Positions 27,374 through 38,600 of a stretch of DNA of 64,000 nt are shown here, in pieces. Every line of letters begins with the position of its first letter. Within the stretch, counting starts at the first letter, position 1. The notes below the pieces were generated by a model. That model was given only the letters and a program-made list of their open reading frames with translations. It did not search any database and was not told where the DNA came from. The DNA is taken from NCBI GenBank assembly GCA_022113835.1, contig JAILWY010000001.1:15988501-16052500 (forward strand), given 5' to 3'. The DNA is from Atopsyche davidsoni. Taxonomy: Eukaryota > Arthropoda > Insecta > Trichoptera > Hydrobiosidae. The position numbers and the translations under genes are program-made.

Positions 27374-28722
27374 TTTTAGAATGGTGCGGTGTGGTATGTG
27401 GGTTATGAGACTGCCCACTTTACGGGAGTGAATATATGCGAAAATGCAAAACAACTAAGTCTCTGGCAAACATTAATTTTCATATGAAATTCGAGCAAAT
27501 TTGAATGTTCATGATTATCAAATTCGTCTGTCGAATTTCCAGCGAATTTCGTTAGCTTCAAACACACGCCCGTGAAACTCAAATATATATTTTATGCAAA
27601 CGTAGCGTACTTCTTACGAGTTAATTAATATTTATTGCCTCGAAACACTCTTTTCATCTTAACGCAGAAATGAAATACTCCTGTAAAATGTAACTTGTTT
27701 TTATTTCGCTATCAAATTATCTTTATTTGAATCTAATAATTTTAAAAAAACATTGAAAGTTTCATCAGTATGTATTGGTATATAAGTAGCGCACAGTGAG
27801 TTATGAAATAAACCAACAGTTTTTATATATATTTGCAGTAAGATAAGTTTTCTTCGTCAGGTTTACAATAGTTTGATGGAAAATTAAAATCATACACATT
27901 CTACCGTTGTGGATTTTGGGAATCTTGCTCTTATGTGAAATCGAAGGTAAAATATTTAATAGGAATTTCCAACACAATAAGATTCTGAAGAAAATTGAAT
28001 GAATATTATACAAAAAAAAGCAATCAAATATCGTTTCTGACCTTCCCCTTCAAAACGTTTCCATTCTTTAAACCCCATCAGTCGAGGCGAGGTTTTCACT
28101 AGTGAAAATATTTTACTAGATTGAAGATTAATAAGAATTTTTCCAAAAAATAAATAGTTGCTTTCCCTCGCCATGAGTATATGTATACATACAAATACAC
28201 GAGTATAATAATATAATAATTATAGAATAACAAAAAAAAATTGTTTTTCTTTTTTCTTAGAACATTCACTAAAACTTATATTCTCTAAAATGTTTATTTT
28301 GTACGCCAATTCTGTTGATTTTTAATGGAAGTATGTAGATGCTACTTTTACACAATCCAGATTAGGTTTAAATTCAAGCGAAATTACTATTTTCTGTTTA
28401 TTTGTCCGCTTTTGTACGGTTGAGGTGTTCTCAGTGTTCAAGTATCAGACATCAGAGGTTATACGTAGATCAGTTTTTGCTCTAGATAATATTTCAAAGT
28501 GTGTTCTTGGAATATTTTAGACTTACGCGTGATACTCATGAGTAAGTCTCGGTAATTAAGGTAAATTTTTAACTAAAATATGTTATCGAGTTTTATGCGG
28601 CGTCAAGAATTCGTCGGTTTTTCGCTAAGTTCGAAAGCGATATTCACTAAATTAATTTCTTCAAAATGACGCAAAATCGTGAGAGATTCGAAACGCTGTG
28701 ACCCATGAAACATCTACACACT

Positions 28723-29374
28723 AAATACTTGAGTGATTTTCCATATGTTCGTTTTTATTTGTGACCGGTTTCACCAACCTTTCACGTTGGCATTATCAAA
28801 CAGAGTGTGATTTAATATAATAATAAGCAATTAGGTAAACAATTGTTATAGGGAGAGGTTGTTGGAAAGAGAGAGAGAGAGTGATTGTCATGTGGTAAGG
28901 GCTAATGTGAATTTAATGTATCTGACAAGTGGAGGATTCTATATAATTGTAAATTTTTGTGAGCAAATGTTTTTATATGAATGGGGTAATTATCTAAAGT
29001 AGTGGCTTTGGGGTGTAGCAGCAGTTATCCTGTGCTGGGGTTTGTCCTGTAGTGTGTTTATCTGTAAATAATAGGTTTTTGCGCAGTAAATGGTTTTTTA
29101 AAGATGTGATTTAGCAATAGGGAATAATAGTGTTGACTTATTGAAAATAACCTGGTCATTAAGCAGGTGCTCCGGTATGTTATCTTTTATGTGATTGATT
29201 TCGAAAATATCTTGGCGATCGAGTTTTGATTTCACTGTTTGATAATGCCAACGTGACAGGTTGGCGAAACCGGTCACAAATAAAAACGAACACATGGAAA
29301 ATCACTCAAGTATTTTATTCAAAAATATTAAAATTTAATTCCAACAAGTACTATCTGTCAAAAATATTGAATTT
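28723..29374 (+). mobile_element. Dispersed repeat, longest copy: 81-bp inverted arms around a ~430-bp interior
   Basis: Arms 28723-28803 and 29235-29315 are inverted copies, both running from AAATACTTGAGTG to the CATTATCAAAC end. The right arm on the + strand reads GATAATG, then CCAAC...GTTGG, then CGAAACC: a stem followed by the conserved 3' core of a hammerhead ribozyme. The interior includes a GA tract (28867-28881) but no protein I can assign. Immediately after the right arm comes the AAATATTAAAAT...CAAGTACTATCTGTC module that also occurs at 5.5, 9.2, 18.6 and 63.2 kb. Inferred: a Penelope-like or other ribozyme-bearing retroelement relic whose copies tend to insert as inverted pairs. 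It ends just 212 bp upstream of the first DGK exon. Confidence 0.65.
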
Positions 29375-29565
29375 CCTTACTATTTCGTTAACCGTGTTAG
29401 CGCTCTACGCACGTAGCAACATATAGCAACTATAAATTTTTCGGGGAAATTGCGCGAATAATTTTCGCTAATGGATTTTTTAATTTAGTAATGGTTAGAT
29501 GCGATTTGTTGGTCGGTTGTTATTTGTGATTTATATTGTTGATAAATGATTACCGGTGATGGAGA

Positions 29566-29586
29566 CTAACTGAAGCGTGTTTGCAG
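29566..29586 (+). other. Branch site and splice acceptor before the first DGK exon
   Basis: A CTAAC branch-site consensus at 29566-29570 (branch A at 29569) lies 17 nt upstream of the TTGCAG acceptor. The tract between them is short and not very pyrimidine-rich. The spacing is normal for an arthropod intron and supports the exon start chosen. Confidence 0.6.
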
Positions 29587-29713
29587 GAAAGCGGGCCCGC
29601 GGGAGGTGCGCTGCACCCCGGACTGGGGGGAGGCTGCCGTGAGCGGAGACCACCTCTGGTCGCCCACTTCCGTCTCCGGGGACTGCTGCTACGTGGGGGA
29701 CCAGGACTGCACG
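29587..29713 (+). CDS. rdgA: Diacylglycerol kinase (rdgA-like, type IV) exon: start of first C1 zinc finger
   Basis: Diacylglycerol kinases phosphorylate diacylglycerol to phosphatidic acid at membranes; Drosophila RdgA does this in photoreceptors and shapes phototransduction. The exon is 127 nt: one base completing a split codon, then 42 codons. Visible landmarks are D12-W13, then D21-H22-L23-W24, then a G-D-C-C-Y-V-G run (31-37) ending in C41. This matches the start of the first extended C1 domain in DGK zeta/iota/RdgA, where a His is followed by G-D-x-C-Y-V-G. The acceptor is TTGCAG with a CTAAC branch site 17 nt upstream; the donor is GTGAGC after a complete codon (phase 0). The exon is GC-rich with GC-ending codons, unlike its surroundings. 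Family assignment is firm; the exact ortholog name is inferred. Upstream exons are not in the window. Confidence 0.9.
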
Positions 29714-29907
29714 GTGAGCACCCCTTGATCCAACCCTGAACTGAAAATACACACTGCACTTATAAACGTTCCTCTGAACGACGGTTATTTTTCCCACGAC
29801 AAATTTTTAAAAATTTGTAATGCGTCATATTTAATTTCTGAATAAACCCAAAACAGAAAAAACGTTGTGATCGCCTTGTTTATAAATAAAATTTACCATA
29901 AACTTGA

Positions 29908-29981
29908 CACCCCCGGGTGGAGACGAATCACAAACTTTTCGGTTAACAGTCGTACTCGCTAACCAATTGCTCCACGAAGGC
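29908..29981 (-). pseudogene. tRNA-Asn(GTT)-derived pseudogene
   Basis: The minus strand gives exactly 74 nt that line up end to end with eukaryotic tRNA-Asn. The acceptor starts GCCTTCG and pairs with CGGGGGT, box A reads TGGAGCAATTGGTTAGCGA, and the anticodon loop CTGTTAA holds GTT. The T arm reads TGTGATTCGTCTCCACC. About ten positions differ from the canonical insect sequence as I know it. Changes in the D stem, anticodon stem, T stem and box B (TTCGTCT for TTCGAGT) break conserved pairs. It lies 194 bp after a DGK exon in the opposite orientation. A working tRNA is unlikely; a retro-inserted or decayed copy is the best reading. Confidence 0.75.
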
Positions 29982-30811
29982 TAGCTTTATGCACTGCGAC
30001 TATGTGGCATCATTCATTTTTATCGACTTTCAAAAGTATGATATCATTAACAAAGCAAATAATGTATGTTCAGAGTTGTTTTGACTGCTTGTAATTGAGT
30101 TTCTATTTTATCTGGATTATTTAATAGAACCTTTACATGGGAGATAATAGTACAATTATTTATTACTTTTTGTTATCAGTGCATGGTTATTAATACGTAT
30201 GTGCGAATATTGATAGCGTTATATAATGAAGCGACATGCATTTAAATTTCATTATTGAACATATTTTAGTGAAATTCAAAATTAAAACTAAAAATTGGCG
30301 ATATCGTATAAAAAGAATTTCAGTTCTAAAATGTAACAGATTTTAATATTAATTACGCAAGTAAGTAAGTAAAAAATATTTTGTGTCTGCTCACTACCAT
30401 ATAAGGCGGTCCAGTAAACGTCTGATCTTATTTATGATAATCAATATTAAATTCGTAGGTTTTAATTTTTTTATAAGTAAAAAACAAAAGAAATATAATA
30501 TATTTTTACTCTATTCTGAGTTGTGAGAATAGTACGATTGACCAAGCAGTTCACTAAATTCACGAATAGACTGCCGAGCGATATTTTTGGTGATAGTTTG
30601 GTTAAATCTGTTAATATGCATAAAATTTTAATTTTTTAATATTATTGGTTTTTTTTTTACAAACAATGCTTTGGGAGCTCTTTTATTTTGTAAACATTAT
30701 TAATACTAGATAAATTGATGTTGCATACACATTCTTGAGATAAACACGATGTATCAAGTTTGCAAACGACTGCAGGTGAGTGCTCAGATTGAAATGTCTT
30801 GATATCTCCAG

Positions 30812-30819
30812 TGACGTCA
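30812..30819. promoter_or_regulatory. Perfect CRE-like octamer TGACGTCA
   Basis: Fourth copy, about 1.1 kb downstream of the first DGK exon, within CAGTGACGTCACAG. Sequence match only. Confidence 0.25.
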
Positions 30820-32451
30820 CAGTAATCTCTTATCGAGTCGATTTATAGCTTTTCATACATTCTAGTTATCACGTAGCAACTGTTGGCCTTTCGTTCGTGT
30901 GTTTGATAAACGATAAAATATATTTCAACTCGTAAATTCAAAACATGTCGGCTATAAATTCAATGTTTCGAAATTTATTGTGTACGTATTTCATATTATA
31001 TGCATTAATTTGTCAATTCAACCGAAATTTATTCACAAAGTGAAATCCTTCATAAAAGTTGCACGTTGCTTTTACTGTGTATACAAATAATAAATTTGAG
31101 TAGTGAGGAGATTCGTATTTATTTATCAATTATGAAAATGAATTATTTACGATGGTGTATTTAATGTTTATTCTAGATACTTATAAAACGATATTTCAAA
31201 TCTAAGTGTTTGTTTTTATACATTATGTTTTCTTTAGTGCTTAAATAATTGAACTTTTTTTTTAAAATTATTTTATTTTATAAAAGCAATTATGAGTTGA
31301 ATCATATTTTAATTTTACTGTAAAATATGCATACTCATAAATATTTAAAATATATATATCAAAAAAACACTAGGGAAAGACATGAAAAATAAAATATTGA
31401 ATAAAAACCCTTGACTTGACCCATCGATTTTACTTTTTGTCTCTATTGTATAATTTTATGAGTCTTTAAACACTGTGTATTCGCATATCTTTGCGTTATT
31501 ATTTTTTTCGTAATTTTCTTTTATTCATATAATAAAACAAATGATATATTCAATTCTAAGTCAATATTCCCTTAATTTAATTATTAATAGTTATAATTTA
31601 TGTCATAAGGGTTGTCACAACCTTTGCCATAATATTATTGAATATTCAAGAGATATAATTCAAGTTAACCATTTATAATTAATTCTGCTTGTGATTTAAA
31701 ACAAGCAACTCGATGATAACATTTAATATACATACTGACGTGAATATTAAAATTCTATAAGCGTTCTGAATGTTCGGACCTTTGATGTACCCAAATCAGA
31801 AACCAGTAATTTACATTAATATTTTATGACACAATGACAAGCCGCGGATACGTTAAAGGTATTTTCTTTTGATGCAATTGAAATTTAATAAGAATAAAAT
31901 TGTTTGTGGATATTGATTAATTTAATTATTATTTTATAAACCTCAACTATAAAAAATAACATTATGTTAACAACTAACGTATTTTTTGTTGTTTTTTCGT
32001 AGTTACATTTTTATTTTATTTCGACGATGCAAAATATTTTCCGACATAAATTTTTAGTAATATCCGTATTTGTATACTATTTCTACGCATAACTATTTTC
32101 ACATTTTTCAGTTTTTTGTTCTAATACTTACAAATAGCCAAAGCTTATTTTTCATCTAAAATTCAACTATCGATACAACTAATATTTCGTAAATAATTAA
32201 ACACGTAAAAGCTTCGATGAAATATTTGCGTTTTGTCTTTAAATAATTAATTGTTGGACGTGTTTTGGTATTCGTCAATCGCAATAAATTATTGAGATTG
32301 TGCGTAAATGAAAACAGTTTTACTTAATGCATTATTCGAACCCTGTAAAATTTTTAACAATTATTTGTTTCTAACAACAGAATATAAGTATCTAGTTTCA
32401 AAAATAATAATGCAATATAATTTGTTTCCAAACATCTGCATAAAAGAGCCC

Positions 32452-32475
32452 TATATATATATATATATATATATA
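32452..32475. repeat. TA microsatellite (12 repeats)
   Basis: An uninterrupted 24-bp TA run within intron sequence. Confidence 0.9.
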
Positions 32476-33745
32476 ATACACTATGTGTAAACTTGCTTAA
32501 AAAAAAGGTGAATTTATTCACTAAGATATTTATATGAGTAATCCTTAATTGTAATAATAATAATAAAAGTATTTAAAACAGGTGATAAGAAGGGGTCTGC
32601 ACACCTTTATGAACCTTAAATGTTTAGACATAAATAATATAAACACATAAAATTCACAGCAAGCCGAAAGAGATAAATGAATAACTCATAGTTCAAAAAT
32701 AAATTCACATTATAAAAATAATGTTGAAATTAACAATAATAACAAAATAATAATAAAATAATAATGAAAAATGAACATAAATTTCATACAAAGGAATTCG
32801 TCCTTTGTCAAAACTGGTTAGTTTCAGTTGGATGTATGACGAATGATTGTTTGGTTGTATAATGTTTATTATATGTTTTGTGCAACCATTTTTTTATATT
32901 TTTATGAGAAATATTAAAAATAATTCAGATTATCTTTTAATTAAGACTATAAACACCATACCTTCTAATATTCACGGGCCAAAAGCGGAACGAGCGAGTG
33001 AGTTATCGGTTGTAATGAAAACAAGTAATTGCAGTTGTTTCGGATTGTCCTGTCTCCGGTTTTTGTCTTGTGTAAATCAAAACCCCGGGAAGACAAAATT
33101 GTAGTGGTTTTTTTTAATCTACTTTTTTAAAATGACTTCTTTAGAGCATATATTGTTTTATACGGATTCTTGATTTTTCAAAATTCATTTGAAATGATAT
33201 TTTTATATTTATTAAAAGTGTACGCTGAACACAGAAAAAAGCCTTGTGGGTTCCGACTGCCATAAAATTGTTGCGACTTTTTTTTTATTTATACCAGAAA
33301 ACCACACACGCCGAACGGGCGGGGAAACATGCCCCTTTAGTTGCTAATTATTCGGCATGTTTGCAGCTCTGACATTGTCTGGCCTTCAGCAGGTTCCGGC
33401 AACATTTTTGCGCCGTATTTACCGTCTCAGCGATAGTACACCTTTTTTTAAAAATGCGTGCTGGTAAATCATTAACATGTATTTTTTTTTAGTTTACAAA
33501 CTCTGCAATTCTTTGGTGTGTTTGTTCGATTGTTTATATCTGATCTTTTTTGCAATGCAACAATTACAAGTTTTCTTTTTTACAAAGAATTTACGTGTAT
33601 TTCAACTCAAGTTTCGCTTGCAAGAAAATGTATTCTATTTATTCTTTTTTTTTTTTTCTTGATCGGTTCTGTGACAGGTGACACAAGTGATTCTGGATGC
33701 AAACGTAATTATGTTTGTAAAAAAATAGTATAGTTGTTCTCTTAC

Positions 33746-33828
33746 CGATATGACCAGTGACATCCGGCACGCGTGCCCCAGGTTGAGCGCCGCTGCGGTG
33801 TTACTGATGCCGCAGGAGCTGGGGACTT
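33746..33828 (-). other. Exon-like segment on the minus strand (83 nt)
   Basis: Minus strand: acceptor TTCAG, two bases completing a codon, 27 codons, then donor GTAAGAG. The reading includes V-P-S-S-C-G-I-S-N-T-A-A-A-L-N and H-A-C-R-M-S-L-V-I-S, in a GC-rich patch amid AT-rich intron. Its entering phase (1) matches the leaving phase of the 54.4 kb segment on the same strand. The tract before the acceptor is weak. Unrecognised protein; may be an exon of an antisense nested gene or a transposon remnant. Confidence 0.25.
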
Positions 33829-33870
33829 CTGAACTTTTAAAGTAACTAAGCGATGTCTTTGAATACCAAC

Positions 33871-33897
33871 GAATTTGATCCAAGCTTAGTTGCGAAG
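33871..33897 (+). other. Coding-like nonamer E-F-D-P-S-L-V-A-K, copy 1
   Basis: Nine codons inside a 61-codon open frame beginning with ATG at 33853. The same peptide except for one residue is encoded at 60311-60337. Differences between the two in the eight shared residues are all at third codon positions. The downstream part of this frame is A-rich and looks non-coding. Confidence 0.3.
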
Positions 33898-36800
33898 AAA
33901 ATTAAAATTAAAAAAAAAATGTTTCTTTTTTGCATAGTTTCAATTAAATTTTATTTATTTGGATGTCTTTTGGGTAAAACTGTAAAAAAAAAATATATTA
34001 GAAATCCACTTTTCCTGCTAAACAAAAAAAATTCGTAAAATCTTATATAATACAATTCTGAATTTTCAACAGAGAATATTAAAAAGGCTGTTGATTTTAC
34101 TATGATCTTGCCTAGTTTTCTGTAAATAATATTTATCACGCCCAACCTTATTACCACGTTTAACAACCACATAAAATATAATCGCAAAGATGAAATTGAA
34201 AAAGTGTTTACCTTGTTTATTGTTCCTTCATAAATCTTGGTTGATAAATGCGGTGAGGATATTTCAGACTATCCGATACAGCGTCTAATTTAATTAAACT
34301 GCCTCTGAGGTATTATATTAATTTATATGAAAAGTGGAATATTTAAACCCCCTCCTTGAATATTTCAAAGGTTTTAGACATGGACATTAAATTTTGGACA
34401 TAATATTTTTTCATTAACGATATATTTTTATTAATTTAATGAATGATAAGAGTTAACTAATAAGAAATAACATTATATGCTACAAAACGGTTATATTTAA
34501 CATTCCATATTTTACAAAAGATATTAATAGTTAAATACCATAGCTAGGAGCTTCTTTAGGCTGAAAAGCCGTTAAATTTCATGAGATATTTATCACCAAA
34601 AAGAAAATTCATATGGCCTAAGAGGCATAATATCTCCAAAAAATGATGGTATATGATTCCAGGATCATACTTATTTCATCGACTTAAAATTATTTGTTAA
34701 CCTTTCCTTATTTGAGCATTGTTTCAACAGTGTTTTTAAATCTCAATAAATTTTCTCAATGTATATTTTTTTAATAACCAATAGGATAAGGTTTCTTATT
34801 GATAAAAAATATTAAATTAAGCAACAAAGTAAGATTAATAAAACGCTCTCAATATATTTTTAAAACAAATCTACTGATAAATCTGGATTTCTCTATGTTT
34901 CCGTGACGATTTAGATAGCTGCTTATTAAAATTATTGGATAACATTGATTTAATTTATTTTAATTTATACTAACATAATATTCTTAATGCAATAGCTTAA
35001 TATTATCAAAAAATTAATAAAGGCACAAATACAATCGACAACTTGGCTTATAATAATTTTATAAAGAATTTACATCGATTCTTTTTCCGTTCTGACTCAT
35101 ATCAATGTTTGATCGTAGGTAGTGAGGTTGACTTTCGCAAAGAAAGTGTATTTTCATATTAGTGATGTAACCATGTTGATAGTCTGTGCGAGTAACAGTC
35201 TGGGACAAATTGAAACTATCAAAAATTGAAACTAGTTGTAAATATCAAATTATTATGAAATTTAAACATTCCTTTCATTCGTAGACAAAAGAAAACTTTT
35301 GTAAAAAAAAAACACAGATATTTTAAGTCGATAGTTTTTGTAAAATTTTGTATTGTTTTGGTACCACAGTATTTGCTAGATCTCAATGAAATACTTACGT
35401 TATTGTTTGATATGAAAGATTATATGAAAGGATTAAAATTATGTAAGCACCATCATTGTACGAGTGAACTTTTCTAGGTTTCTGCCTTTGAGTTTTAGTC
35501 TCATGTTTATAGAAAATGTATATTTTAGGGTAGTTTATGTATATTTTGTACTTTTTACTTTTTCTTTAGAAAAAAATTACATACCTCTTCTTAGGGCGAC
35601 TGATTAATATAAAATAATTATTTCTTCCTTATCTGAACTCTTTTTCCGAGGCTACTGTCTCGGTATTATCGAAGGTTTTATGCAAACTATCGAAAGTAGT
35701 CGTGATCAATAGTATCCCATCACTATTCCAAAGTAGACGCGTGGGTATCTTCACATTAGAGAGGGAGTGCGTATGCGGTATGTCTAAAAATAAATACCAT
35801 TATTATTATATGTTCTTGGAAAGTTGTTCCGTTTCTAGAAGTTTCCCCGATAACGTCAATGACACGGGAAAACTGCTTTATTAGATAAAATAGTTATTTG
35901 TTATTCAAACATTGCTTTTCATGCCTGTGTCAACATGTAAGCAATACGTATGTAGATATACGCCGCTGTTCAAATATACCACATTATTGTATGAAACCAT
36001 TGTTATATCCCTTTCTATTGTAAAACGTAATGTGGTATTTGGGTGCTGAGTCGCAGACTCTCGACCGAAACTATCGTTTCAGGAGCCCTGTATAAAAGTT
36101 CGCCAGAAAGCTCTCGAAAAATACCTGTCAAAGACAAAGTATTATTTATTTCTTCCCCATGCCCGTGATTTTGGTTCGAAAGTTTATTGAACTAGTTTTA
36201 TCTTTGATAAACACTTCATTGCAGATCAAAAGTAATTGACAGTTTGTATGTTTTTGTTGTTGTTGATAAATCTTTCAGAAACTGCTGTAAGAATTAAATA
36301 TGTATACCATTTAAAAGTATATTATATTGTTAATATGAAGAACTTTTCAAATATATAAATATTTTCGTTTCTACAAAATCGTAAAATACACAACGAATTT
36401 ATTGACTTTTTCGTTATTATTTGCAGGTATTTGCAAATGATAGTCATATTTTTTCATTAAAGGAATATCATGTTCATATTAATGGTAAAACATATTTGGC
36501 CTCTTTCAAAGATTCAACGTGAACTTAATATAACTGTGGTGAGCTTAAGTGAACTTATCGTTTTGCTTCCTGAGAGTTCCACGTGTTATGAAGTACCTAT
36601 CACAGGTTGTTGAACTCAGGTTAAGTGTTTATATGATAAATTTTAGGATTACTCAGTGCAAATTCAAACATCTTGTTATTCACCTTTGTGAGAAGGAATC
36701 AATTGCCGATTACCTCAATCTTTCAAACGGACTTCATAAATCATTCACCGCTGCCGAGGTGCTGAATCTATATCGGGCAGAGGGTGCGAATTCGGAGAAG

Positions 36801-38396
36801 CAGGGTTGTGTTCGGCTCGGAATATTACGACGAGGTTGAACTCTGCCCGACACAGAGTCCATTGTGCGGTCGTAATAAATCATAATATTTACAGTGGAAA
36901 TAAAAATATATCAAATTTTCCATTGTATTTATTTAGTCCTGTTTGTGGAATTTTCCGCTTGACGGGATTGAAGGTATTCCCAAAAAATGTGTAACGTTAT
37001 AAAATAAATTATTTCATTTTTGGCACGTGATATTTTTTACTGTTTGTATTTTTTGTACTAGAGAAACAACCGAATCGATTTTAATACGAACATATCACAA
37101 AACTTTTTGGGTTTTGGTTTATAAAGCGCTTCAAATATTAAATTGTGTATTTCTGATCTAAGTTGTTTTTGTAATTTATTCGAAACGATATGTCATAAAT
37201 AATCGCATTGTCTTAAATTATCTCAATTGAAAAATTTTCGGTTTTGAATGAAAACTTTCCACCCAAGGGGCGAATGGAAATTCATTATTTCAATAAATCA
37301 GACCCACTGGAGCAGTCGTGGCTTTAAGTTCGTCTGGCGAATCTTGATAGTGTTTTGGTTCTCACCGGAGGCGGCTCTTCTAGAGGCAATCAGTTTTAAT
37401 TTCAATTTAGTTTCTAAAGCCTTATAATTACTTTTATACACTTTTGATACTTTTAAAATGATATTGAAATATTGAAAAATATTCACGATTACGTTGTATG
37501 GAAATTGGATGAAAATATTAAGTTTTAAAAGTTTTATCTCTCACACACACACATACCCATACCCATGTTTCAGGTGCCTTAAGAGGTTAGTGGCTATTTC
37601 ACAATACAAATCTCTATCCTTGGCCTGTTTTATTAGTTCAGCTGTACTCCCGACTTCCGGACATTGTCGCAAATCCGCATCCACACAAATTTCCCTTTTA
37701 CAGTGCATTTTTTCCCTTGGATTTTCCCCTTACATCTCCTGCGACTATATTTAGTTTTTCTGAAAATATATCACTCATACATTTTATACATAAATGTGTA
37801 AATGTAACATGTGTTGGCGACGGCCGCTAAGTGTATTCTTTGCAGTCGTTCGACTTCTTCGAGATTTGTTCACGAGTTTGCCAAAGGATTCGTGGACTTT
37901 CAAACACTTTGTTTGCATCAACTTTTATAAGATACTCATTTATCATTTTACAAAACACTTATTTTATTATAAATTTCAATTATTTTTACTTTGTTATAAG
38001 ATACTTATTTAATCACTTTTTACAGTGCTGATAACATATTAAACTTAGCAATCAACGAAAATATCAATTGACCGTGTCCAGAAAATATAAACTTTGGTTT
38101 TCTAGCTATTCAACATTAACTATATCGGTCTTTACATGTGCAAGATCAAAGGAAATAACTTTGCGAAGTAATGACTTCTAAATCTATTTTCAAATATGAA
38201 TTATTATGAATTTTAATCTTAATTTTTATAGGAAACTGTATCCCAACAATCCAATGTTAATATAAAACTTAGTACTAAAAATTCATCATTACCGAGGGGT
38301 AAGACCCTGGTCGGCCCGTTAAACTAGTTTAAACATGAAGTTACGTAAGCCTAAAAAATATATTTACATAACATTTTTTTAATTTTATGGTTGCAG

Positions 38397-38600
38397 AAGC
38401 ACGGACCGCGCATGAAATGCTCGGCCTGCAAGATCATCGCGCACTCCAACTGCATAGACATCCTGATGGATCGCGTGAAGTTCCTGTGCAAGCCCACCTT
38501 CCGCGACGTGGGCGTGCGCCAGTACCGCGAGCAGACCACCACGCACCACCACTGGGTGCACCGCCGCTCCGAGAAGGGCAAGTGCCGCCACTGCGCCAAG
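38397..38600 (+). CDS. rdgA: Diacylglycerol kinase (rdgA-like) exon: end of first C1 and start of second C1 domain
   Basis: A 204-nt exon encoding 68 residues, phase 0 at both ends (acceptor TTGCAG, donor GTAACC). It begins K-H-G-P-R-M-K-C and completes the first C1 finger with C50-x2-C53, H58-x2-C61 and C73 (numbered from the first full codon of the upstream exon). It then carries the conserved linker C-K-P-T-F-R-D and the start of the second, extended C1 domain: T-T-T-H-H-H-W-V-H-R-R followed by C105-x2-C108. The H-H-W-V-H-R motif and K-C-R-H-C are hallmarks of type IV DGKs. C1 domains of this class bind diacylglycerol weakly or not at all and help position the kinase at membranes. The exon sits 8.7 kb from its upstream partner and 24.3 kb from the next one. 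Open reading frames in the other frames here are shadows. Confidence 0.95.

Larger units (their letters stand above)
1..29586 (+). other. Upstream intron of the DGK gene (at least 29.6 kb)
   Basis: The first visible exon starts inside a codon, so coding exons must exist upstream. Nothing else in 1-29586 reads as DGK protein. Short ORFs here have no recognisable domains and are in AT-rich DNA. What the stretch does hold is listed separately: repeats and MITEs near 4.8, 5.5, 10.2, 16.2 and 25.3 kb, SINE-like relics near 6.7, 8.8, 14.0 and 19.1 kb, GC-rich islands near 7.6, 10.5, 13.0, 19.8, 25.0 and 27.0 kb, and microsatellites. An alternative promoter inside this intron is possible but unproven. 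The stretches 1-1200, 1260-3850, 11000-12500, 14500-15900, 17100-18500 and 20700-24900 show nothing I can name beyond AT-rich intron. Confidence 0.7.
29714..38396 (+). other. Intron between first and second visible DGK exons (8.7 kb)
   Basis: A GTGAGC...TTGCAG intron, phase 0. It contains a tRNA-Asn-like relic (29908-29981), a perfect CRE-like octamer (30812), a TA microsatellite (32452-32475), AAT-rich simple sequence around 32.55-32.77 kb and a GC-rich island at 33.74-33.90 kb described below. A moderately GC-rich patch at 36.70-36.87 kb has no recognisable product. The remainder is AT-rich and featureless to the eye. Confidence 0.85.

Noticed and set aside
29531..29797. Two minus-strand open frames over the first DGK exon
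   Set aside because: Antisense shadows; their composition follows from the GC-rich exon.
36549..36839. 96-codon open frame
   Set aside because: No homology or membrane/signal features; chance length in a moderately GC-rich patch.
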